Shown piece by piece: positions 1 through 5,494 of a DNA stretch of 6,039 nucleotides (position 1 is its first letter; every line of letters begins with the position of its first letter). A program made the position numbers and the translations under genes. Location of the stretch: the NCBI GenBank assembly GCA_029987315.1, contig DALTVZ010000120.1:1-6039 (forward strand). Reading direction: 5' to 3'. The notes under the pieces are model-generated. The model saw nothing but the letters and a program-made list of their open reading frames with translations. It made no database searches and was not told where the DNA came from. Source of the DNA: Methanocorpusculum sp. GTDB lineage: Archaea; Halobacteriota; Methanomicrobia; Methanomicrobiales; Methanocorpusculaceae.

Positions 1-243
1 CGGCACAAGACCTGCAACATCGATGAGTTCGACCGCGATAAACCGGTTTCCGTCGACACATTCGGTGCATCCTTGGATGCCAAGCTCCTTGCACGGACAC
101 TTGGACCGGACATAGGCAACTCCTTTGTTTGGGTTCACCGTGGTGAACGGATAGTTTGCGATATCAACATTTGCAAGCGTCAACGACTTAAAAAAGGTTG
201 ATTTGCCGCAATTTGGTTTTCCAGCCAGTGCAATTTGTAACAT
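1..243 (-). CDS. YchF/OBG-family GTPase, N-terminal part (cut by window edge)
   Basis: The visible 81 residues begin MLQIALAGKPNCGKST and run off the left edge. They show the G1 P-loop GKPNCGKS (residues 8-15), the YchF signature ANYPFTTVNPN (29-39) that holds the switch I threonine, and the G3 motif DVAGL (75-79). This matches the archaeal and eukaryotic branch of the YchF/OBG family, cytosolic nucleotide hydrolases that associate with ribosomes; bacterial and human members prefer ATP. Between switch I and G3 there is a cysteine cluster, CPCKELGIQGCTEC (49-62), which I recall as typical of this archaeal branch and which could bind zinc. Cys12 inside the P-loop is unusual compared with the common Ala or Val. 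The start is the ATG at 243, supported by an AGGAAGG purine stretch seven bases upstream and by the P-loop lying at the expected distance from the N-terminus. It lies 72 bp downstream of the Cas1-like gene but has its own promoter-like sequence. G4 and the TGS domain are outside the window. Confidence 0.9.
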   Translation of the reverse strand, partial: MLQIALAGKPNCGKSTFFKSLTLANVDIANYPFTTVNPNKGVAYVRSKCPCKELGIQGCTECVDGNRFIAVELIDVAGLVP

Positions 244-250
244 TATGTAT

Positions 251-257
251 CCTTCCT
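251..257 (-). promoter_or_regulatory. Shine-Dalgarno-like site of the YchF-family gene
   Basis: Read on the minus strand this is AGGAAGG, seven bases before the ATG at 243. It partly matches the archaeal anti-Shine-Dalgarno complement and supports this start codon. Confidence 0.5.
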
Positions 258-278
258 AGTATGAGGGGTATCTCTGGA

Positions 279-288
279 CTATAAATTA
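279..288 (-). promoter_or_regulatory. TATA-like box upstream of the YchF-family gene
   Basis: The minus strand reads TAATTTATAG. An archaeal TATA box directs initiation about 25 bases downstream, which would put the transcript start near 258 and give a leader of roughly 15 bases holding the AGGAAGG site. It suggests that the GTPase gene is transcribed independently of the upstream Cas1-like gene. This is a motif match only. The rest of the 244-315 gap shows no hairpin or strong T-run that would end the upstream transcript. Confidence 0.5.
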
Positions 289-315
289 GGGCGACGGGCT
301 CTTATGCCTTTGGTA

Positions 316-1248
316 TCAGTAATGAAAGGCGAAATCCCCGCCCTCTTTAACGGCTTTGGCATATCTATACACATTGGCCTCGATACTCTCCGTATCGATC
401 GAAGCATGCAGCCGTTTCATGAACTCCTCTTTCGTCTCTTCAGAGAGGAGACACCGGGTCGTCACCTCATATGCCCCTTCCAAAAGACCTTCCGCCGCCA
501 TTTTGACAACCACCCGATCCACCATAGAAATACCAGCCGGTTCCACAAGATCCAGAACACAGCCGCCCCGACCACCGGTCACCGGAACGATCTCGCCATA
601 CAATGCCCCTCGGGAAAGATCCAGACCCGCCCCAACACAGGCCACCGCAAAGCTCGCATACAAAACCGCATACCCGTGAGAAAGCATCACGTTGATCGGA
701 TCCGTAAATGGAGGCTGGACCCGCCGGCGGTATCCAAGCGTTTTTGGAACCGCTCGGGAAAGGATCTCATAGTACATCGTCTTCGTAAGAGAGAACGCTC
801 TCCCGATCTCAGGGAGTGTGATAAGAAATGCCAACTCCTCTCGTGCTTTGGTGAGGATGTCCAGCTCACCTTTGAAGTACAACCCCTTTGGATCCGACTC
901 GGCGAGTTCGTTCAGATACCGGAGCCGCTCGTCCAAGGAGCAGCGGATCGAGGTCATCGCAAACTTGTGAACCGGGATCTCACGTTGTGCCGCAAGAAGG
1001 GATGGACCACCCCGACCATACAGACCGCCGACCGGTTTACCGTGCGCAGTAAAAAAGGATACCGCGATATTACGATCCGCCAGACGTTCCAGCACCGAGG
1101 TGTGCAGAGAGTGCCCGCCCGCGATCAGAAGATGCCGCATGTCATCCAGGGGGTACCGGGTCGTTGTCCCTTTTTGTCGGACGATCAACGAGTCACGTGT
1201 CGATTTGATCTCGGCGCCGTATCCCCATACCGTGACCCAGGGGATCAT
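316..1248 (-). CDS. Stand-alone Cas1-like protein with altered catalytic site (Cas1-solo type)
   Basis: This 310-residue protein has the Cas1 layout: an N-terminal beta domain (about 1-80, with WGYGAEI at 8-14 and the helix-strand LERLADRNIAVSFF at 53-66) and an alpha-helical C-terminal domain. The clearest hallmark is TDPINVMLSHGYAVLY (182-197), matching the Cas1 TDPxNxLLSYGYxLLY region. Cas1 is the metal-dependent integrase that, with Cas2, inserts spacers into CRISPR arrays. Aligned by eye, the catalytic Glu before the YYEIL helix falls on Phe152, the catalytic His of the GxLH motif falls on Tyr217 (GALYGE), and only the last acidic pair, Asp233 and Glu236 in LDLVEP, remains. No cas2, effector gene, DNA polymerase or repeat array lies nearby, so neither a CRISPR locus nor a casposon is supported. 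I recall stand-alone Cas1 families in Methanomicrobiales, and this fits them. The start ATG overlaps the archaemetzincin stop (ATGA), with GGAGG at 1262-1266, indicating coupled translation. The frame is open throughout, so it is probably a maintained protein, likely without integrase activity. Confidence 0.88.
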   Translation of the reverse strand: MIPWVTVWGYGAEIKSTRDSLIVRQKGTTTRYPLDDMRHLLIAGGHSLHTSVLERLADRNIAVSFFTAHGKPVGGLYGRGGPSLLAAQREIPVHKFAMTSIRCSLDERLRYLNELAESDPKGLYFKGELDILTKAREELAFLITLPEIGRAFSLTKTMYYEILSRAVPKTLGYRRRVQPPFTDPINVMLSHGYAVLYASFAVACVGAGLDLSRGALYGEIVPVTGGRGGCVLDLVEPAGISMVDRVVVKMAAEGLLEGAYEVTTRCLLSEETKEEFMKRLHASIDTESIEANVYRYAKAVKEGGDFAFHY

Positions 1249-1853
1249 GAAAACAGCTCATCCTCCGATTTATCGCCGGTCAGCTGCACGCGGCATTTTC
1301 CGCAGAAGTATTTGCGTTTCCGGTCCAGTTCGTCCAGGTTTCGCGGACAATACATGATACATCCGGGGTTATCACAGTGACCAAGCCCGAACAGGTGCCC
1401 GATCTCATGAGCGCTTTCCTTGACGATCCGGTCGATCAGCGCGGAATCGTCCTCATATTTCCCGTAAAACTCGTTTCTGAGCCGGACCGGTGAGACGATC
1501 CCTACCCCAAGCTTTGGATAGGCAAGACCAAACACGAAGTCTGCGAGGGGTTCATACAGATCGCCCGGGGTGACCAGCAAAATTTTCTCGTAGATATGAT
1601 TGAATTTATTATAGTATGCCATATCCATATCGGCTGGTTTGAACAATTGGGGTGTTCTTCTCCGAAACATATCCAGCTTTTGCAGAACTTTCACGGCATC
1701 ATACTGATTTCGAAGAGGGTCGAAACCCTCAAGCGGAAAGATCTCGTTGTCGATCCGAGAGACCGGCATCTCAAGGACCGCGGACAACTCCTCAGAAACC
1801 GGACGCGAAAGACCCACAGGAACACGACTGTCCCAGAAAAGATGTACCCCCAT
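1245..1853 (-). CDS. amzA: Archaemetzincin, zinc metalloprotease of family M54
   Basis: The protein carries the archaemetzincin signature. Numbering from Met1 at position 1853, HEIGHLFGLGHC spans 149-160, giving zinc ligands His149, His153 and His159 and catalytic Glu150. It is followed by Cys165, the Met-turn CIM (Met167), and a CGKC pair at Cys184 and Cys187. Together with Cys160 and Cys165, these four cysteines would hold the second, structural zinc known in this family. Archaemetzincins are soluble cytosolic proteins with weak aminopeptidase-like activity in some members; the natural substrate is unknown. I chose the ATG at 1853, giving 202 residues, because MGVHLFWDSRVP looks like the usual family N-terminus and a TATA-like element near 1897 predicts a transcript start around 1871. 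An in-frame GTG at 1877 would add eight residues (MNEEITTS) and cannot be excluded. No good Shine-Dalgarno site precedes either. The stop overlaps the Cas1-like gene start by four bases, so the two are probably co-translated. Confidence 0.92.
   Translation of the reverse strand: MGVHLFWDSRVPVGLSRPVSEELSAVLEMPVSRIDNEIFPLEGFDPLRNQYDAVKVLQKLDMFRRRTPQLFKPADMDMAYYNKFNHIYEKILLVTPGDLYEPLADFVFGLAYPKLGVGIVSPVRLRNEFYGKYEDDSALIDRIVKESAHEIGHLFGLGHCDNPGCIMYCPRNLDELDRKRKYFCGKCRVQLTGDKSEDELFS
1262..1266 (-). promoter_or_regulatory. Shine-Dalgarno-like GGAGG before the Cas1-like gene
   Basis: The minus strand reads GGAGGATGAG inside the 3' end of the archaemetzincin gene. The GGAGG core is 13 bases before the Cas1-like ATG, longer than ideal. 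Together with the ATGA overlap it suggests reinitiation or coupled translation of the Cas1-like gene. Confidence 0.4.
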
Positions 1854-1892
1854 ACTCGTAGTTATTTCTTCGTTCACAGCGATAAAGATACC

Positions 1893-1901
1893 TAGTTATA
1901 T
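1893..1901 (-). promoter_or_regulatory. TATA-like box for the archaemetzincin-Cas1 pair
   Basis: The minus strand reads ATATAACTA. It overlaps the start codon of the divergent UPF0146 gene (ATG at 1900). Its spacing predicts transcription from about 1870, downstream of the alternative GTG start at 1877 and upstream of the ATG at 1853, which is the main reason for the shorter start. The divergent intergenic region is only 46 bp. On the plus strand the best TATA candidate for the UPF0146 gene is the weak AGTTATTT near 1858-1865. Confidence 0.35.
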
Positions 1902-2298
1902 GAGAAACGGCATCGAGACAACGATCGGACGGTACATAGCAGAAAACTATCGTTCGGCCGTGGAGGTGGGGTTCGGCGGGAAAACCGTGGCGGCAGAGAT
2001 CGTCCGAAATGCGGGTATCCCGATCCTTTGCACGGATGTGCATGCATATCCAAACTGCGGTGTTCCGTCTGTGGTCGATGACTGTGTCGAGCCGAATATT
2101 TCACTCTATAAAGCGGAGGTGATCTACGCGATCCGCCCCGGTACTGAGATGGTGCCGGCACTAATAGAACTCGCAAAAAGAGTTGGAGCAGATCTGATCG
2201 TGTATCATCTGGGTTTTGAGATCTACGAAAACGGCGGGGAACGGATCGTCACGAATGGAGTGATGCTGCACAGATATGTGCATGCTCACCAAACGTGA
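1900..2298 (+). CDS. UPF0146 family protein, Rossmann-like, function unknown
   Basis: This 132-residue protein resembles the archaeal UPF0146 family. It has a glycine-rich VEVGFG loop (21-26) followed by an acidic strand end, CTDVH (44-48), the same order as motifs I and II of Rossmann-fold methyltransferases. The family-like block ISLYKAEVIYAIRPGTEM (67-84) and the strand ADLIVYHL (97-104) follow. No catalytic activity has been established for the family as far as I know, and the protein is much shorter than a usual methyltransferase, lacking a clear substrate domain. It is the only plus-strand gene here. Its start, ATG at 1900, is chosen because the methyltransferase-like fold begins directly after it; extending upstream to 1747 would run through the archaemetzincin coding region on the other strand. 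There is no Shine-Dalgarno site, so the mRNA may be leaderless or nearly so. Its 3' end overlaps the end of thiL by 13 bp. Confidence 0.85.
   Translation: MRNGIETTIGRYIAENYRSAVEVGFGGKTVAAEIVRNAGIPILCTDVHAYPNCGVPSVVDDCVEPNISLYKAEVIYAIRPGTEMVPALIELAKRVGADLIVYHLGFEIYENGGERIVTNGVMLHRYVHAHQT
2267..2282. repeat. Perfect 6-bp inverted repeat near the convergent junction
   Basis: TGCACA and TGTGCA are separated by a GATA loop. It lies in the last codons of the UPF0146 gene and immediately beyond the thiL stop on the minus strand. It abuts a second hairpin, sharing base 2282. Confidence 0.5.
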
Positions 2299-2302
2299 GC
2301 AT
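2282..2302. terminator. Perfect 8-bp inverted repeat over both stop codons, possible bidirectional 3'-end signal
   Basis: ATGCTCAC and GTGAGCAT flank a five-base loop, CAAAC. The stem includes the stop codons of both convergent genes (thiL TGA at 2288-2286, UPF0146 TGA at 2296-2298). On the plus strand a T5 run follows at 2310-2314, compatible with archaeal T-run termination. On the minus strand no T-run follows. A role in ending or protecting transcripts is inferred. Confidence 0.4.
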
Positions 2303-3146
2303 ATCCGCGTTTTTCTACTATTTTCCCATCACACCAGACGCCTTTTTCTGAAACGACATGCCCGATAACGGTATGTTTCGTATCAAGGGCCGATAAACGT
2401 GCCTGCGGTATACAGAACAATAGACCGAAATCACCGCCGCCATACAGATAATACTCCAGGGCTGATCCGAAACGCACATCGGGAAGCGTAAACATGGTTG
2501 AATCGAGTGAAAAACCGACGTTGGACGCCTCCGCCATATCATACAATGAGATAGCGAGCCCGTCGGAGACATCCATCATGGATGATGCCCCGGATCGTGC
2601 GATCTTTTTCCCTGCCTCGACCTCCGGGGTCGGGGTCAGGAGATAATTCCGGTATCGTTCGTCCCCTTCGAGTGCTGCCATAGCACGGCCGGGGATGCCG
2701 GTGATGCAGACTAAATCGCCGGGCGAAGCGCCGGATCGCCTGCAGTAAAACTCCTTTTCGACGATCCCAAAGCCTGTGGTGACGACGGTAAGTTCTGTGT
2801 GATTATCGATATCCCCGCCGGAGACCTGTGCTCCGAAGGTTTTTGCGCAGGAAACGGCGCCTTCCATGAACGGAGCAAGGCGAGACGGATCGTCGAGGCC
2901 AATTGCCACCAGGATCTGGATCGGTTGTGCGCCGCAGCTTGCGATGTCGGATAGTGTGACCGCGGTGCTCATCCAGCCTTTTTCGAACTCGGTCATGCCT
3001 TGTGGAAAATCGGTGGTTTCATGTAGCATGTCTGTACTGGATACGAGGATCTTTCCGTCCGGCAGCTCAAATGCGGCGCAGTCGTCCGCGGTTTCCTCTT
3101 CCCCGATCAGATGACGTATGGATCCAAGAAGAGCACGGTCATCCAT
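2286..3146 (-). CDS. thiL: Thiamine-monophosphate kinase
   Basis: ThiL phosphorylates thiamine monophosphate with ATP to give thiamine pyrophosphate, the last step of cofactor synthesis, in the cytosol. The 286-residue protein shows the PurM-like kinase motifs in order: ADDCAAF (20-26), STDMLHETTDF (37-47), TLSDIASCGAQP (64-75), SGGDIDNHTE (109-118), PGDLVCITGIPG (142-153), MDVSDGLA (191-198) and YGGGDFGLLF (235-244). These Asp residues bind magnesium and phosphate in the family. The last motif departs from the usual GGEDYELLF: both glutamates are glycine. The protein is also somewhat shorter than the common length of about 300-330 residues, the shortage lying near the C-terminus and the 250s. 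The start ATG shares its A with the TAA stop of the DUF460 gene (TAATG), and AAAGGAG at 3158-3164 lies 11 bases upstream, so translation is probably coupled. No other thiamine gene is visible nearby. Confidence 0.93.
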   Translation of the reverse strand: MDDRALLGSIRHLIGEEETADDCAAFELPDGKILVSSTDMLHETTDFPQGMTEFEKGWMSTAVTLSDIASCGAQPIQILVAIGLDDPSRLAPFMEGAVSCAKTFGAQVSGGDIDNHTELTVVTTGFGIVEKEFYCRRSGASPGDLVCITGIPGRAMAALEGDERYRNYLLTPTPEVEAGKKIARSGASSMMDVSDGLAISLYDMAEASNVGFSLDSTMFTLPDVRFGSALEYYLYGGGDFGLLFCIPQARLSALDTKHTVIGHVVSEKGVWCDGKIVEKRGYAHVW

Positions 3147-5494
3147 TATTTCTTCAGCTCCTTTTTGCGCTCTTCACGATACTCGGAGAGCACGCCAAAC
3201 AGGACCCTTGCCGCGGATCCTGGCTCGGGTTTCTGTTGGGAAGCGGGTTTTTTGGCCGGCTTTTCCTTTTTTGGGGTTGGTTTTACTACCGGCACAGGTT
3301 TAGGTACAGGCTCGGGAGCCGGCTTCTGGACTGGTTTAGGTGCAGGCTGAGGAGCCGGCTTTGCAACCGGTTTAGGTGCAGGCTCGGGAGCCGGCTTTAC
3401 AACCGGTTTAGGTGCAGGCTCGGGAGCCGGCTTTGCAACCGGCTTTTTTACCTGTGCTTCTATTGGCTCAGGGACCTCGACAACAGGCACAGGTTTTGGC
3501 CGAAACATCGGCTGTGTTTTCTGCGGCGGGGCAGGTTTCTGCCGTTCCACGGAAAACTCCGGCTCCGGATCGGTCTCCTTCGCTGCTTTCGTCTCGCCAA
3601 ACTTCTTCTCGTTTTCGTAAACCAGCTGCGTCGTATTCCAGGAGGCAAGCGCCGTTTCCAGAGCGGCGCTGTCCACCACCCCGATCTTTCCCTTCACGCG
3701 GGGCGAAAGATTCGCACCATCCAGAACAGGAATGTTCACGTTTCTAAACTCCTCGATGAGATGCTCTGTATGCGCCGACTCATAGGTCAGGCGCGGCAGG
3801 ATCACTGCGCCGATCTTGATCTCAGCAAACTCCCGGATCAGCGATCTCTTCCAGCCGTCAACTTTTAGGACATACAAAACATCCTCCTCCATGATCCCCA
3901 TCTCAGAGTCCAGATCCTTGACCTGATCCTTGGTAAGCTCGGGAAGAACCTTCAGAGCAGTGCTCCCATCCCCGGCCTGCAGAGAGATAAAATGCTTCAT
4001 CCGCTCCAGACGGTCCATAAGCGCCTTGCTTTTTCGCTCCTCTTTTTCCAGAGCTTTCTTTGTCGAAAGAAGTTCCGCGTCCCGGGAGGGTTTTTCTTCA
4101 GATGGGCGGATCTCGACTACACGTTCCCCTCTTTCGAAAACAAGCCGTTTTTGGAGAGCAGCAATTGCCCGATCCTTCACATCCACCTCCTCGGATAAAC
4201 TGCCAGCTAGTTTACGAAGTTTTGAGACATCCTCCTCGAGTCTTAAGATACGTTCGTCCTTTTCATCAAGGATGATCTCCTCGGGAACATACTTTGGTTC
4301 GGCAAGGAGCCCTTCAAGATCCTGAATGCCTTCCAGGACCTGTTCGAGGGAGAGGCCGCGGATGACGCCGGTACGAACCGTTTCGACATCGATCCCGGGA
4401 GGGATCCTTTTTTGGATCGACTCGAACTTGTTGGCATAACTCTGATACGCAGATACCGCGGCCGAAAGTGCGGTCCGTTCGTGATCGTTGTTAAAATCAT
4501 ATCCTTCGGCAAGTTCAGCCTTTTCCCTGAGCAGCATGTCCTTTGCCGGGGTATGAGCTACCGCCAAAAAAGCACGCCTGACTTTTTCCACACCAAACGG
4601 CATCTCGGCTTTGTCGGATGCGATCATCACCGGTCTGCCGATCGCGGAGAGAGCGGAGATGATCTCGGGCGGACCAAACGACCGTGAGCTGGAGAGGTGA
4701 ACAAGATCCCCGTCCAGATTCAGTGCGGCGATGCCGACGGTCGTTCCCGGCGCGATACCGACGATCAGGTAGGCCGGCTTTTTCGAGAGTGGAACAAATG
4801 CCGGACGATCCTTCCTCGTTCCGGTGACCCGGATGAGAACGCCTGCTGATCTGCGGGAGGAGACCGGGACCTCATGACGCGGGGCGGGAATGGTGAACAG
4901 GACCTTTCGTGCTCCGCGGGAGGATCTCTTTAGGGAAGAGTCGAACATCATGCCGTTTGAGAGGAGATCCGCCTCCACCTCGCGGGAAAGTGACATGAAG
5001 GATCCGTGAATGCGCCGGACATATCTGCTCTGGTGTGTGCGGATCCGAGCTCTTGCCGGAGAAACGGTGATGGTGGTGGGTCCGGTGAAGCTGACCACCT
5101 CGTAGCCGCCGCCAAATGCCGCGATCAAGGCCGCGGTCTTTGCTTTTTCCATGAGGTTTCCGGGATCGAACCGGAGGTTGTACCGCTCGGCAATTTTTGG
5201 GAGCGGGGAGGGGTTTGGTTCGGTGCCGATGATCTGGACGAGATCTGTTTCAAAAGGCAGAGCGGCGGCGAGGGAAAAAAGTGATCCGGTGTCGGGGGCG
5301 ATGTCCTTTAGCGTTCCGGCGGCCACGATATCAGGCTTTTCGATATTGATGAGGCGGAGAAGCCGCCGCAGGGTAATATATCGTTCTTCGGATTCGATAC
5401 GGTTGTCGACGACCCGGACGATGCCGTAGAGCCCGCCGGGTGAGCCGGGCGAGTCTGGTTTGATTTTGTCGATACCGAATACAAGAGGGCTCAT
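3146..5494 (-). CDS. DUF460/COG2433 protein: RNase H-like (RuvC/YqgF-type) domain, coiled coil and Pro/Lys-rich tail
   Basis: This 782-residue archaeal protein belongs to DUF460, a family described as a possible RNase H-fold nuclease; its role is unknown. Regions in order: an N-terminal domain (about 1-235) starting with a degenerate strand, VFGIDKIKPDS; a RuvC/YqgF-like domain (241-355) with YLIVGIAPGTTVGIA (242-256), MIASDK (290-295) and NDHERTALSAA (336-346); a charged coiled coil (about 405-505); a conserved C-terminal domain (about 511-622, with VDGWKRSLIREF at 545-556); a Pro/Lys/Ala/Glu-rich tail (about 650-757) with four 12-residue repeats; and a short charged helix (759-782). From memory the family motifs read GIDPGTTTG and NDHERDALA, so Ala248 and Thr341 replace two expected aspartates while Asp294, Asp337 and Glu339 remain. 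Catalysis is therefore doubtful. Its ATG overlaps the RIO2 stop (ATGA) without a Shine-Dalgarno site, and its stop overlaps thiL. A chromatin, RNA or repair role is possible; none is shown here. Confidence 0.88.
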   Translation of the reverse strand: MSPLVFGIDKIKPDSPGSPGGLYGIVRVVDNRIESEERYITLRRLLRLINIEKPDIVAAGTLKDIAPDTGSLFSLAAALPFETDLVQIIGTEPNPSPLPKIAERYNLRFDPGNLMEKAKTAALIAAFGGGYEVVSFTGPTTITVSPARARIRTHQSRYVRRIHGSFMSLSREVEADLLSNGMMFDSSLKRSSRGARKVLFTIPAPRHEVPVSSRRSAGVLIRVTGTRKDRPAFVPLSKKPAYLIVGIAPGTTVGIAALNLDGDLVHLSSSRSFGPPEIISALSAIGRPVMIASDKAEMPFGVEKVRRAFLAVAHTPAKDMLLREKAELAEGYDFNNDHERTALSAAVSAYQSYANKFESIQKRIPPGIDVETVRTGVIRGLSLEQVLEGIQDLEGLLAEPKYVPEEIILDEKDERILRLEEDVSKLRKLAGSLSEEVDVKDRAIAALQKRLVFERGERVVEIRPSEEKPSRDAELLSTKKALEKEERKSKALMDRLERMKHFISLQAGDGSTALKVLPELTKDQVKDLDSEMGIMEEDVLYVLKVDGWKRSLIREFAEIKIGAVILPRLTYESAHTEHLIEEFRNVNIPVLDGANLSPRVKGKIGVVDSAALETALASWNTTQLVYENEKKFGETKAAKETDPEPEFSVERQKPAPPQKTQPMFRPKPVPVVEVPEPIEAQVKKPVAKPAPEPAPKPVVKPAPEPAPKPVAKPAPQPAPKPVQKPAPEPVPKPVPVVKPTPKKEKPAKKPASQQKPEPGSAARVLFGVLSEYREERKKELKK
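3158..3164 (-). promoter_or_regulatory. Shine-Dalgarno-like site of thiL
   Basis: The minus strand reads AAAGGAG, 11 bases before the thiL ATG and inside the last codons of the DUF460 gene. It supports the 3146 start. Confidence 0.45.
3297..3440 (-). repeat. Four tandem 36-bp repeats coding the Pro-rich tail of the DUF460 protein
   Basis: On the plus strand each unit begins GGTTTAGGT and contains GGAGCCGGCTT. Units start at 3297, 3333, 3369 and 3405. The third and fourth differ at one base, the second and fourth at two, and the first is the most diverged. The period is in frame and encodes 12 residues of type VxKPAPEPAPKP (residues 686-733). The near identity suggests recent in-frame expansion. 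Confidence 0.9.

Noticed and set aside
316..1248. Casposon or CRISPR-Cas adaptation locus
   Set aside because: There is no family B polymerase, HNH nuclease, terminal inverted repeat, cas2, cas4 or array in the window, and the Cas1-like active site looks incomplete.
304..1380. Long plus-strand open frame of 358 codons opposite the Cas1-like gene
   Set aside because: It lies antisense to a gene with clear family motifs, has an Arg/His/Pro-rich composition typical of a shadow frame, and shows no recognisable domain.
1747..1899. Upstream extension of the UPF0146 gene by 51 codons
   Set aside because: It would run antisense through the archaemetzincin coding region and adds residues unlike the family N-terminus; the ATG at 1900 fits better.
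3297..3440. CRISPR array suggested by regularly spaced 36-bp repeats near a Cas1-like gene
   Set aside because: The units are directly adjacent with no spacers, are in frame with the DUF460 protein, and encode a regular 12-residue repeat.
3002..3868. Plus-strand open frame of 288 codons opposite the DUF460 tail
   Set aside because: Its Arg/Leu/Phe-rich repeats are only the complement of the Pro-rich repeat DNA, and it spans two real genes on the other strand.
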